Positions 44,108 through 52,631 of a DNA stretch of 64,000 bases are shown one piece after another (position 1 is the first letter of the stretch; every line of letters begins with the position of its first letter). A program made the position numbers and the translations under genes. The DNA is taken from the NCBI RefSeq assembly GCF_020164745.1, contig NZ_JAIUGV010000013.1, forward strand, positions 88,981 to 152,980, written 5' to 3'. The notes below the pieces were generated by a model that saw nothing but the letters and a program-made list of their open reading frames with translations, was not told the DNA's origin and did no database searches. This DNA comes from Mesorhizobium sp. ES1-4. GTDB lineage: Bacteria > Pseudomonadota > Alphaproteobacteria > Rhizobiales > Rhizobiaceae.

Positions 44108-45441
44108 GCGACCGTCTCCTCGAAATCTGACGCGTCATCTTCGCTCTGGCGCAGAAACTCCCTCAGTTCGTCGATTGACGCGACAGCCCGGTCAGTCAGG
44201 GGATCTCCACCTGGCTTGTATTCGCCAACATTGATCAAGAACTCGGTCTCGGCATAGCGCGACAGGAGCTCGCGGAAAATGGATGCTGCCTTGCGATGTG
44301 TCCCCGAAACGACTGCATCCATGACGCGGCTGCGACTCTGCAGCACATCAATAGCGGGGAAATGCGATCGCGCCGCAATAGCGCGTGAGAGGATGACATG
44401 GCCATCGAGAATACCACGCGATTCCTCGGCGATTGGATCACCCGTGCCATCACCCTCTACAAGCACCGTATAGAAGGCCGTGATTGAGCCCCGCTCACCC
44501 ATGCCGGCGCGCTCGAGCAGGCCTGGCAGCATGCCAAAAACGGAAGGAGGAAAGCCCCGTCGCGTCGGCGGCTCACCCGCAGCAAGGCCTATTTCGCGCA
44601 TAGCGCGGCAGAAGCGCGTCAGCGAATCCAGCATGAGAGCAACGCGTAGGCCTTGATCGCGGAAATATTCCGCGAGCGCAGTCGCCATTGGAGCGCATTG
44701 CGCACGCTCTACCGCCGAGCGGTCGGATGTTTCAACCACGACGACCGTACGGAGAAGGCCCTCTTCACCAAGATTCCTTTCGATGAATTCACGAACTTCC
44801 CGTCCACGTTCGCCTATGAGCGCCACTATGACGACGTCAGCGGCGGCACCCTTTACGATCTGTGACAACAGCGTCGACTTGCCACCACCTGGCTCGCCAT
44901 AAATCCCGATCCGCTGGCCCTCGCCGCACGTCAGCAGACCATCGAGGACACGGACCCCAAGCGGGAATGGCCGCTCAATCATGCGCCTCGTCATCGGATT
45001 GGGGGCTCTGCCATGCAGGGGCCGAGTTTCGACGGTCTTGATTTCGCCTTTGCCGTCCAATGGGCGGCAACGACTGTCGATCACGCGACCGAGCAAATCG
45101 CCGCCGACGGGCACCTCACGCATTCGGCCAGTGGCCACGACCTCTGCGCGGCTGGATAGGCCCACCAAGTCCCCGATCGGTGTCAGCAATACACCATCAC
45201 CCGACAGGCCGATCACCTCGGCCTCGAGCGACAGCCCGGTTCGCGGGTCCTCTAGGAGGCAAAGTTCCCCAATACGAGTGTCTGGCAAGACGGCATGAAC
45301 CAGTGTGCCGATAGCCCGCGTGATCCGACCGCGCACCGCACGCGTGTCAATTCGCTTGGCCGCAGCCCTCAAAGACGAGATTGCTGGAACGAGAGCTCGA
45401 GTGTGGGCGTCAGCGTTATGTTCTGGGACGGGCTTTCTCAT
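44083..45441 (-). CDS. rhcN: T3SS ATPase RhcN (SctN)
   Basis: A 452-residue F1-beta-like hexameric ATPase that unfolds and releases chaperone-bound effectors. Walker A is GEPGGGKSTL (near residue 182), the catalytic-glutamate segment is IGERGREVREFIE, and Walker B is LRVALMLDSLTRF. The family segments GEPPTRRGFPPSVFGMLPGLLERAG and DPIAEESRGILDGHVILSR are also present. It overlaps nolV upstream by 4 bases and sctO downstream by 25 bases. Confidence 0.97.
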   Translation of the reverse strand: MRKPVPEHNADAHTRALVPAISSLRAAAKRIDTRAVRGRITRAIGTLVHAVLPDTRIGELCLLEDPRTGLSLEAEVIGLSGDGVLLTPIGDLVGLSSRAEVVATGRMREVPVGGDLLGRVIDSRCRPLDGKGEIKTVETRPLHGRAPNPMTRRMIERPFPLGVRVLDGLLTCGEGQRIGIYGEPGGGKSTLLSQIVKGAAADVVIVALIGERGREVREFIERNLGEEGLLRTVVVVETSDRSAVERAQCAPMATALAEYFRDQGLRVALMLDSLTRFCRAMREIGLAAGEPPTRRGFPPSVFGMLPGLLERAGMGERGSITAFYTVLVEGDGTGDPIAEESRGILDGHVILSRAIAARSHFPAIDVLQSRSRVMDAVVSGTHRKAASIFRELLSRYAETEFLINVGEYKPGGDPLTDRAVASIDELREFLRQSEDDASDFEETVAWMSRLTA

Positions 45442-46061
45442 AGCTCGCCTTTCTCACAGAGCGTCCCGAAACCAAGGCGCAGCGCGCGCATCTGGGCGTC
45501 AAGTCCAAGGTCAACATTGCCGTACTCGCTCCACAGCACGCAGCGTTGCGGCGACAATGTCGGGTCGGGCTCGATCCGCACCCTTGGTCGACCATCCTGG
45601 CCGTCGCATCGAGCAAACTCTCGTGCAAGCATGTCGACTTGCATGGGAGAAACATGAAGGCAAACGTCGGCGCCGCTGTATTGACACTCTATGGCGTGAC
45701 GAACAGCCCTCACCAATAGCTCGCCCGGATCGAAAGCGCCGATAAGATCGCTCAATATTTCCATCACGAGCTGCGGCAATTCCTGCTCCAGAGCCGCCTT
45801 TCGTCGCGCGATTTCGGAGATTGTCTCCGCAATCAACCCTGCCATCTCCTCGGTGCCTGCATTCGAGCCCTCCATGTGGCCGCGCGCCCACGCCCGCTGG
45901 TAAACCGCGCGTGCCCAGTTTCGAACGCGCTGCCGATGCCGTTCTGCCGCGGCAAGGGCTTGCGCGGCGCTGTGCCAGGTTTCGAGCTCGCTCGCGGGTA
46001 TCAGTGGTCCGACTGGACGCATCTGCGGCGCTATTGGCCCCTCGGAAAGTTCGACTGTCAT
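45438..46061 (-). CDS. nolV: T3SS ATPase-associated protein NolV (RhcL, SctL)
   Basis: A 207-residue FliH/YscL-family peripheral stator. The N-terminal helical region (TWHSAAQALAAAERHRQRVRNWARAVYQRAW) is followed by a conserved C-terminal globular part (RPRVRIEPDPTLSPQRCVLWSEYGNVDLGLDAQMRALRLGF). It regulates RhcN and links it to RhcQ. It overlaps rhcN and nolU by 4 bases each. Confidence 0.92.
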   Translation of the reverse strand: MTVELSEGPIAPQMRPVGPLIPASELETWHSAAQALAAAERHRQRVRNWARAVYQRAWARGHMEGSNAGTEEMAGLIAETISEIARRKAALEQELPQLVMEILSDLIGAFDPGELLVRAVRHAIECQYSGADVCLHVSPMQVDMLAREFARCDGQDGRPRVRIEPDPTLSPQRCVLWSEYGNVDLGLDAQMRALRLGFGTLCEKGEL

Positions 46062-46675
46062 TTCACCGGGGTCTCTGTCTCAAAATGAGCTACTACAAGT
46101 GAAAGCAATTGGCCGGCGGCGGTCCAATGCTCATGTGCTGGAGTCTCCGCGGCAGTCCCCTCGGGCAATCGAAGAAGCACGCGGTTACGCTCGGTCGCTG
46201 AACTGTCCTGGAGCCAAGCTCCAAGACATGCGTGTCCATCGTATTCGATTTGCTGAGCGAGTTTTTCTGGGTCCGAGATCAGTCTTTTGTCAACAGCATG
46301 CAGCAGGTGTCGGATTCCGAATGCGTGTGCATCCACGCCGATGCGTTTAACAAGGATGGCAAGCTCAGGCTGAGAGACAAACGCGACCAGCGAACGGGCA
46401 TGCCAGATACTACCAGCAAGAAGGGTCGCTCGATATGGATCATGCCCGCGTAGAAGGTCCGGCCTGCAGCCGATGTGGTTCAGATCCACGTCATCGTTGC
46501 CCAGCAATTCTGCCAGCCTTGGATGCAGTCTGGAACACTTCTGCAACTTCACTAACGTTTCGGCCGATAACGCTGGATCAAGACGCGCCGCAAGACGGGT
46601 TGGATGGGCCGAAGCCGCAAGCTCGCTCGCGCCCGGAAAGTGCGGACCATCAGGTCGGGCGGTCTGTATAGGCAT
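46058..46675 (-). CDS. nolU: T3SS protein NolU (SctK-like)
   Basis: About 205 residues, the usual NolU length. The start at 46,675 (MPIQTARPDGPHFPGASE) falls just after the nolT stop; the longer frame to 46,801 lies inside nolT and is rejected. Segments LHPRLAELLGNDDVDLNHIG and LAGSIWHARSLVAFVSQPELAILVKRIGVDAHAFGIRH are typical. It is thought to be a sorting-platform accessory (SctK-like). Confidence 0.88.
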   Translation of the reverse strand: MPIQTARPDGPHFPGASELAASAHPTRLAARLDPALSAETLVKLQKCSRLHPRLAELLGNDDVDLNHIGCRPDLLRGHDPYRATLLAGSIWHARSLVAFVSQPELAILVKRIGVDAHAFGIRHLLHAVDKRLISDPEKLAQQIEYDGHACLGAWLQDSSATERNRVLLRLPEGTAAETPAHEHWTAAGQLLSLVVAHFETETPVK

Positions 46676-46688
46676 TGGCAATGAGATG

Positions 46689-47525
46689 TCACCCACGTCC
46701 AATTGCAGGCATTCTTTTGCGAATGGCCTCGACAGCAGAAGCATCCCGGCGCCCCTCGACCTTGGAAACGCCGGTTGATTGCTTGCGCCGACGCGTAACA
46801 ACGCCGATCAAGAGATAACAGGCCACGGCGAATACGGCTGCGGCAAAACCTGTTACGGTCGCCAGAAGTGGCGCAGGAAGAGGTAGTGATGCTTGTGGCA
46901 AAACAGCAGTCGGATCGGGCCGTTGCTCGTGTGCGGAACGTTCTACCGGCACCAAAACCACTTCCACCTTATCGTAGGACAGGCCTTCGATGCTGTCGGC
47001 TACAAGCATCTTTATCTTTGGCAGCAGAGCCGCGACATTTGTTTTTGCGTCGTGCCTGATAAACACCGAGGCCGAGGATGGCGTGGCACCGGCTCGCACA
47101 AGGTCGTTATGCGGCAGCACGACGTGAACACGTACAGAAAAAACGCCATCGATATCGCTGATCGTCCGCGACAACTCTTCGCTCAGGGCATACACGTAAC
47201 GGGCACGCTCTTCGGTCGGCGAGGCAATCAGGCCTGATCCTTGGAATATCTCACCGAGGTTCTTGAAGGATTGGCGCGGCAGCCCCTTGGCGTTCAGAAG
47301 GTTGATTGAGAAGGCGAGCAGCTTTTCGTCAACCTGGATCGTGCTGGTTCCATCCTTGGCGACCACCCGGATCGCGGCGACCCCGTTGTCTTCAAGAAGT
47401 GCGAGCATTTCATTTGCCTCACGCTCTTGCAATTGCGTGTAGAGGTCGGCTTTGCAAGCAGTGAGGGCGACGAGAACTGGCAGCATGACAAGTCTAACCG
47501 ACCGCCACCCTGACAGGCCACGCAT
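46689..47525 (-). CDS. nolT: T3SS lipoprotein NolT (RhcJ, SctJ)
   Basis: A 278-residue inner-ring lipoprotein of the YscJ/FliF family. The signal peptide ends in VALTAC (lipobox) when started at 47,525 (MRGLSGWRSVRLVM). The ring-building motifs ANEMLALLEDNGVAA, EERARYVYALSEELSRTISDIDGVFSVRVHVVLP and ASVFIRHDA are seen. A C-terminal membrane anchor (TVTGFAAAVFAVACYLLIGVV) precedes a basic tail. It lies 36 bases downstream of nolB. Confidence 0.94.
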   Translation of the reverse strand: MRGLSGWRSVRLVMLPVLVALTACKADLYTQLQEREANEMLALLEDNGVAAIRVVAKDGTSTIQVDEKLLAFSINLLNAKGLPRQSFKNLGEIFQGSGLIASPTEERARYVYALSEELSRTISDIDGVFSVRVHVVLPHNDLVRAGATPSSASVFIRHDAKTNVAALLPKIKMLVADSIEGLSYDKVEVVLVPVERSAHEQRPDPTAVLPQASLPLPAPLLATVTGFAAAVFAVACYLLIGVVTRRRKQSTGVSKVEGRRDASAVEAIRKRMPAIGRG

Positions 47526-47561
47526 GATTTCGCCCTCGGCCAAGCCAATCATGCGCGCGGT

Positions 47562-48071
47562 TCAGCCTTCCTTCAAAAGTTTATTCACGGATGATGTGAC
47601 GCCGCTGACGCCTTTGGAGATAAGCGCCACCTGGGTGACGCCGTTGTAAACATCCCGAAGACCAGCCATCATCGTTTCGAAGTCTTGCCCTTGTTGGGGA
47701 ATGCCCGAGATTCCGGTTCCCGCCTCACCTGGAACGGGAAGCTTCTGCGCCGGTCCCGGTAGAGCGCCCTTCGAAAGGGCTATGTCATGGTCGAGCGCGG
47801 GGAAGGAAACAGTGTTGTGTGGATATAGGGAGGAAATCGTCTGCAACACGCGATCGCCCATGCCGCTCGTCGGCGCAGCCGCGCGCTGAACATCCATCGC
47901 CGCAGCAACTGGCGCCGCACTCGCTGGCCCCGCGGCGGCATCGTTTTTCAGCGAGTCGGCTGCATGCCCTAAGGCGCGCTCAAACTGGGCCTGCTCGACA
48001 ATCGACGGTGATCCGACCCTGGGGAGGCCAGCCGTTAGAGTGGCAGAGATCGACGTGACAGGCATCATCAT
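47562..48071 (-). CDS. nopB: NopB (NolB), secreted T3SS pilus-associated protein
   Basis: A 169-residue protein beginning MMMPVTSISATLTAG and ending GLRDVYNGVTQVALISKGVSGVTSSVNKLLKEG, the conserved NolB C-terminal helix. In S. fredii NopB is secreted and associates with the extracellular pilus. An ORF extends upstream to 48,140, but that part overlaps the tts-box leader and lacks conservation signs, so 48,071 is chosen. First gene of the nolB-rhcU operon; the tts box lies about 70 bases upstream. Confidence 0.92.
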   Translation of the reverse strand: MMMPVTSISATLTAGLPRVGSPSIVEQAQFERALGHAADSLKNDAAAGPASAAPVAAAMDVQRAAAPTSGMGDRVLQTISSLYPHNTVSFPALDHDIALSKGALPGPAQKLPVPGEAGTGISGIPQQGQDFETMMAGLRDVYNGVTQVALISKGVSGVTSSVNKLLKEG

Positions 48072-48141
48072 GTAAGGACTCGGTTGCTCTCTCTGACCGG
48101 GCGAGCCCCGCCCATTCATCACCCGGTGTCGGCGCAACACT

Positions 48142-48175
48142 CCTAGGGGGGCAAGCTGACAACAAGCTGACTAAC
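48142..48175 (-). promoter_or_regulatory. tts box of the nolB-rhcU operon
   Basis: The minus strand reads GTTAGTCAGCTTGTTGTCAG followed by CTTGCCCCCCTAGG: GTCAGCTT, the spacing to CAGCTTGCCCCCCTAG, and the C-tract plus TAG all fit the tts consensus, with a changed TCG core. It lies between the divergent nolB and nolW genes. Confidence 0.75.
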
Positions 48176-48258
48176 GGCGGCGTCATTTCGACAATCTAAA
48201 ATCTCTTCGGCAATTTAGTCACTTGTGATGATTTCAGCGTTTGGTTTATCAGTGCGAC

Positions 48259-48957
48259 ATGCCGAGAACGCTTATCCAACCCGTCACCCTGCATGTTTTG
48301 AGACTTCTTTGTGCCGGGTTTTTTCTGTCCACCGGGATTCACCCGGCGCATGCAGTCCCGCTGTCCCTTCCGGCGACACCCTATAGATACACGGTTCTGG
48401 ATCAGGAGCTCGCTGCAGCGTTGCAGGAATTCGGCAACAACCTGAATATCAGGGTCAACATCAGTCCTGCGGTGAAGGGGCGAATTCGCGGACGTATGCC
48501 TGATTTGCCACCGCGCGCGTTCCTCGACCGCTTGACGAACCTTTACGGTCTACAATGGTACTATGACGGCCTTGTGCTCTATGTGTCTGCTGCACAAGAA
48601 TCGCAAACTCGAATGCTTTTGATGACGTCGATTCGCTTCGATGCGTTCAAGGGGGCTCTCGACAAGCTTGATATCTCCGACGAGCGCTATGTGGTCAAAC
48701 CCGTGCCAGGCAATGGCCTCGTCTTCGTTTCCGGTCCACCGCGCTTCGTCGCACTCGTGGAGCAGACCTTTAACGGCTTGGTGGCGCAGGCGCAGGCGCA
48801 GACTCACATAGCGGCAACGCCAAAGGAATCAGTGCTGATCTTGTTTCGCGGCTCCTCCACTACGGTCGTTCGCGACGGACGACCGGATGCTTCTTATTCT
48901 TCTGACATCCCACAACAGGATAGCGTTGGCGGGAAGCCTGAGCTGGGCAAGAAATGA
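48259..48957 (+). CDS. rhcC1: T3SS secretin N-domain protein RhcC1 (NolW)
   Basis: A 232-residue exported protein with a signal peptide (LLCAGFFLSTGIHPAHAV). It carries secretin N0/N1 domains (LDQELAAALQEFGNNLNIRVNISPAVKGRIRGRMPDLPPRAFLDRL) but no pore domain. Rhizobial T3SSs split the secretin between RhcC1/NolW and RhcC2; the latter is at 59,890-61,284. The ATG at 48,259 is preferred over TTG 48,241. It is divergent from nolB. Confidence 0.93.
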   Translation: MPRTLIQPVTLHVLRLLCAGFFLSTGIHPAHAVPLSLPATPYRYTVLDQELAAALQEFGNNLNIRVNISPAVKGRIRGRMPDLPPRAFLDRLTNLYGLQWYYDGLVLYVSAAQESQTRMLLMTSIRFDAFKGALDKLDISDERYVVKPVPGNGLVFVSGPPRFVALVEQTFNGLVAQAQAQTHIAATPKESVLILFRGSSTTVVRDGRPDASYSSDIPQQDSVGGKPELGKK

Positions 48958-49026
48958 ACATTGAGGATTTCCCGCAGCTCTGAAGAACATGACTGCGGCT
49001 ACCCCTTTGTGAACTCTTCGCAAACT

Positions 49027-49055
49027 CGTCAGTTTCTCGAAAGCTAATCCGCTCA
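49027..49055 (+). promoter_or_regulatory. tts box of nopX
   Basis: CGTCAGTTTCTCGAAAGCTA followed by ATCCGCTCA is a close match to the TtsI consensus, about 204 bases before the nopX ATG. Confidence 0.9.
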
Positions 49056-49258
49056 TGATGAGTCCCGGCAGCTCTCGCGGTGACTCCGGCCATTGTGTTG
49101 GACCGAACCTTGGAGCCGGCCCGGAACACAGCAATTGAAGGCAGGGCAGGCGCATTCGTGACCTGCCGACGCTTGGAATTGTCGAATTTTGTGAAACGCA
49201 AGGGATCTTCTGTCGGGGTCTCTTGTGGGGATTTCAACGTCACGTCTGAGGATGCATA

Positions 49259-51193
49259 ATGTCGGCCAGTAATCTTTCAACTTTCTACCGCTCAAATTCG
49301 CTACAGTCCGCAAGGGGTTGGCCGGGCCTGAAAGTTTCCCATTTTGCGACCCAGCATCAGCAAAGTGCATCGTGCTTCGAAGCGATGCTGTCCACTTGTG
49401 TGCTGGCAGACAAGCCCGGCTCTTTCGCGCAAGGGGATCTGCCAGCGTCGAATCTTGATTCGACAATGGATAAATTGCGGCAGGACCCTTTGGGCCATCT
49501 GGCACCGGATGTCTTGACATTGAATGGCTTGGAGCAACACCCACTGGATCTGCTGCCGCCAAATATGAGGGCGGCTCTCAAGGAGGACCAATCGCAACGC
49601 TCCAAGGCGACTGAAGCCCAACATCTGCTCGGCGTCACTCCGAAGATCGAGCCGGCTCCCAGGCCGAGCCCCGGAATCACGTGGAACGGTGGGTCGCTGA
49701 CCACGGCTGAGTTGCAGATTGTTGCGGTACTCAACCGTCACAAGGACCAATGCCCGCTTACTTGGAAGTCGTTGACCGACAAAGCCAATGATCCCTCTAC
49801 GCCACCGGATCTGAAAGCGGCGATCCAGGGACTGCAGCAGGATTCGGGACTTTTTTATGCGATTGGCTCGCAGGGCGACGGCCGCTGTGGAGGCAAGATC
49901 AACGCCAAGGACTTGGCCGGATTTTCAAACCACCACCCACAAGTTGCTGCATTTCAGGAAGCCCAAGCGCGAAGCTACGAGCAGAACTACATACCATCCG
50001 ACGGCAGCGGAGGTTTGCAGCCTTCGGTCATGACCTTGAGCGATGCCTTGCGGGAGTTTTACCGGTACTCCGAAAATCTGTCCAAGGACCTGAGTCTGGA
50101 TGAGTTCAAGAAAATGGTCGGCGGCGAATCGAAAAACGGCAAATTTCCGCCCCAGGTCATTGCGGCGGCGCAATATTTCCTCGATCACCCCGATGCTTGG
50201 AACCAGTTGTGCGGTGGCTCGAAAGGGAAGATGCACAAAGAGGATTTCCTGCAAGTCGCCTCATCGTCGATGAGCCTCACGCAAACTGAGCTGAATACGG
50301 TCGAGATGATCAAGGACCATCAGGACACGTTCTTTGGAAGCGGTGTTCTGACTCGCGACAAACTGGCGAAAATGAAAGACGACAAGAGCCTTGATCCGAA
50401 AGTGCGGGAAGCAGCCTCTCAGCTCCTTTCAGATCCTCTTTTGTTTGGCCTCCTGAACAATTCGATCACGGGCTATAAGACCCATCATAAATTCTTCGAC
50501 TTTGGCGGCGGGCATACGGTTGATTCCGGCAATATCAGCAAAAAAGACTTTGCCCATTTTTGCACAAACATGTCGTCTGCGAACCGCAACGTTCAGCAGC
50601 CAATCACCCACGGCGCCCAAACCGCAGAAGAGCAGAATGCCGTCGCGGACATGAAGATGGGCCTGATGGACCAGCCTGACATTAAGTCAGCCAAAAAGAA
50701 CGGCGGGGCCGTCATGCACGTCGTCGACTCCGTGCTCAAAATCGAGACGAAAGTGCTCGACTTGGCGGCAACGGCGGTGGGACTGCTCAGCTTCATTCCG
50801 GGCCTCGGACAAGTAGCCGATCTTGCCTCGATGGTTCTCGAGGCTGAGTCGCAAGCAGCCAATCTCCTGCGTACGGCCATTAACGGAGGCGATATGAAGC
50901 GAGCGCTGGAGGAAGCTGGCCTCAATATGGCCGCGCAGGCGATCGGCCTTATCGCAGGCCCCGAGGTCAAGCTGGCCATTCGAAATGGGCTCGTAAAGCA
51001 CCTGATGGAAGAGGCCTTGGCGGCAGGCATTGATCTTTCGGTCTCGACGGCGCAGGACTACGCAGAAGGCTATGTGAATAACCTCAAAGCGCGCCTTGCA
51101 GGCGGCCCTGAGCAAAGCCTAGGCCTTCCGAGCATGCCATCATTCCAGAGTGTGGCAAGCAATGTGCCCTTCGTCGGCATTGCCTTATCCTAG
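49259..51193 (+). CDS. nopX: T3SS translocon protein NopX (NolX)
   Basis: A 644-residue HrpF/NopX-type translocator that inserts into host membrane to let effectors through. The soluble repeat region (RHKDQCPLTWKSL..., GSQGDGRCGGKINAKDLAGF, CGGSKGKMHKEDFLQVA repeats) fills the N-terminal two thirds. Hydrophobic segments near 500-525 (AATAVGLLSFIPGLGQVADLASMVLEAES) and 565-580 (MAAQAIGLIAGPEVKLAI) are the membrane-insertion candidates. Slightly longer than the ~596 residues recalled for NGR234 NolX. The ATG follows GAGG; the tts box is upstream. Confidence 0.95.
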   Translation: MSASNLSTFYRSNSLQSARGWPGLKVSHFATQHQQSASCFEAMLSTCVLADKPGSFAQGDLPASNLDSTMDKLRQDPLGHLAPDVLTLNGLEQHPLDLLPPNMRAALKEDQSQRSKATEAQHLLGVTPKIEPAPRPSPGITWNGGSLTTAELQIVAVLNRHKDQCPLTWKSLTDKANDPSTPPDLKAAIQGLQQDSGLFYAIGSQGDGRCGGKINAKDLAGFSNHHPQVAAFQEAQARSYEQNYIPSDGSGGLQPSVMTLSDALREFYRYSENLSKDLSLDEFKKMVGGESKNGKFPPQVIAAAQYFLDHPDAWNQLCGGSKGKMHKEDFLQVASSSMSLTQTELNTVEMIKDHQDTFFGSGVLTRDKLAKMKDDKSLDPKVREAASQLLSDPLLFGLLNNSITGYKTHHKFFDFGGGHTVDSGNISKKDFAHFCTNMSSANRNVQQPITHGAQTAEEQNAVADMKMGLMDQPDIKSAKKNGGAVMHVVDSVLKIETKVLDLAATAVGLLSFIPGLGQVADLASMVLEAESQAANLLRTAINGGDMKRALEEAGLNMAAQAIGLIAGPEVKLAIRNGLVKHLMEEALAAGIDLSVSTAQDYAEGYVNNLKARLAGGPEQSLGLPSMPSFQSVASNVPFVGIALS

Positions 51194-51369
51194 CCGTCGC
51201 CTTGCGCGGAAGCTTTGGCTCGCGCGCTGACATAAGGGTCATTGTGGCACAAGCAGGGGTTCATCCGCATCAACGCAAGCGGTGTTCCTGACGCCATCTG
51301 GATCGGACTGTGAGGGGGATGTCCGAAGTCTGTGAAGACTTCGGTATATGACGACTTCAGAGTTACGCT

Positions 51370-51560
51370 GAGCCCAGCCATCTCGAGCCGGTGCGCCGGG
51401 TCGAGGTTTTCACGGGCGCCGGCCGGTAGCGGGAATGGTCTCCGGAAGGCACGGCGCGGATGGTGGCGGAGCGGCGCAGCCGAAGGAACGGCTGTCGCGC
51501 GCCCAGGGCGGCCTCCCGAACAGCAGACGATGATCTCCTGCCTTGGGCCTATATCCTCGT
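51370..51560 (+). mobile_element. IS66-type orfA (tnpA) relic
   Basis: The plus strand reads RVEVFTGAGR, stop, REWSPEG.ARMVAE then degenerate sequence and PEQQ, the start of IS66-family TnpA proteins. It is only about 60 codons and is interrupted. Confidence 0.55.
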
Positions 51561-51679
51561 GCCACGCTCAAGGCAGTCGGCTGAAAACAGCGCTGATTTA
51601 AAACAGCATTATCCTGCACTGCACCCTCGATCCTTGCGCTCACCGATCGCTCGTCGACACGCACGCGGTCAAGTCGTTA

Positions 51680-51850
51680 TCGGCGCTATGCCGATGGGCT
51701 TCGAGAGCAAGGTGGACGCTGAGCGGTGCGTCAGCCTCAGGGCGCGGCTGGCCAGCTTTGGGTCTCACGCTCTATGACGGCAACACCCGGCTGATCCACT
51801 TGGCCTGTTCGCGGGCTCCCGGCAGCGGCGCGGAAGCCACGGTCCGCCTT
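51680..51850 (+). mobile_element. Group II intron reverse transcriptase/maturase relic
   Basis: In two frames the DNA gives GFESKVDAERCVS.LRARLASFG and LTLYDGNTRLIHL, which match the thumb-side segment after YADD in group II intron reverse transcriptases (normally ...FE.K.DAER.L..L..RL..FGL.LH..KTRLIEFG). No RNA domain V was recognised. It is a small fossil. The remainder of 51,194-52,249 holds nothing else that I recognise. Confidence 0.5.
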
Positions 51851-52249
51851 CCTCGGCTTCAGGCCAAAGATACCGCAGCATGCTCCAGAGCTATGTCTGC
51901 CGCCTTCGCCCCATCGTCGCTGGTCATGTGGAAAGGACAAGCAGGCTACGCACCCTATAATCCCGTCGGGCAGGATTCGACAGTCGACGGCGAGACATTC
52001 GCCAAACCTCCCCCTTGATTCTCAGCAACGTTAAAAAAAATTCACATAATGTTCGTGAGTGTAGTCTCCTGTCAGGTGGTACATTAGCCCCAATATCTGG
52101 CGTCTTAGTCGTAGAAAGGACTGTGATCTATCTTCCATTAGCATCCATACCAGCGGATTTACAGCAAATGACGAGAGAGGTCTCATGCGGATTGATGGGG
52201 ATAGAAGGGCTAGCGGCTTGCTGCATCCCGTCCGGGTTGATGCTAACCA

Positions 52250-52594
52250 ATGTTGACACTGGTAAATCGCCTAAGGACGGCAGCGCATCTTGATCGCCTT
52301 CGAATCCTGGGCCTTTGCGCGCATGCGGATCTAACCGTCGGCGAGCTGGCCGATATTACCGGTCTGCCTCGCGAGCAGGTTCGACGCCACGTTCGGCGGC
52401 TGGTCAGAGCCAACTTTCTTTGCTGCAACGAACAACGTCCGCAGTCTTCGTACCATATGCAAGCAGGAGGCAAGGATGGCGAGCTGGCTCAATTGGTGGT
52501 CGATCTCCTGCCCCACGATGATGGCCATCATAAAAGAGACCTACAACGCCTGGAAGCAATACAAGACGCGCGGTTGAAGGGACCGCCTGCTTGA
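52250..52594 (+). CDS. ArsR-like winged-helix regulator
   Basis: A 114-residue protein with an ArsR/SmtB-type helix-turn-helix (LRTAAHLDRLRILGLCAHADLTVGELADITGLPREQVRRHVRRLVRANFL). It resembles the N-terminal DNA-binding part of regulators linked to methionine/S-adenosylhomocysteine metabolism in Proteobacteria (SahR-type). It precedes glyA by 37 bases on the same strand, followed by metK and a PfkB kinase, which supports a role in methyl-cycle control. No metal-binding cysteine pair is apparent. The ribosome site is weak. Confidence 0.6.
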   Translation: MLTLVNRLRTAAHLDRLRILGLCAHADLTVGELADITGLPREQVRRHVRRLVRANFLCCNEQRPQSSYHMQAGGKDGELAQLVVDLLPHDDGHHKRDLQRLEAIQDARLKGPPA

Positions 52595-52631
52595 TCGTGA
52601 AATAGATCAGTCCAAATGGAGCGCGACTACC

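Noticed and set aside
52140..52260. Search for a SAM/SAH riboswitch or clear operator before the ArsR-like gene
   Set aside because: No convincing conserved aptamer core or strong palindrome was seen by eye; a covariance-model search would be needed.
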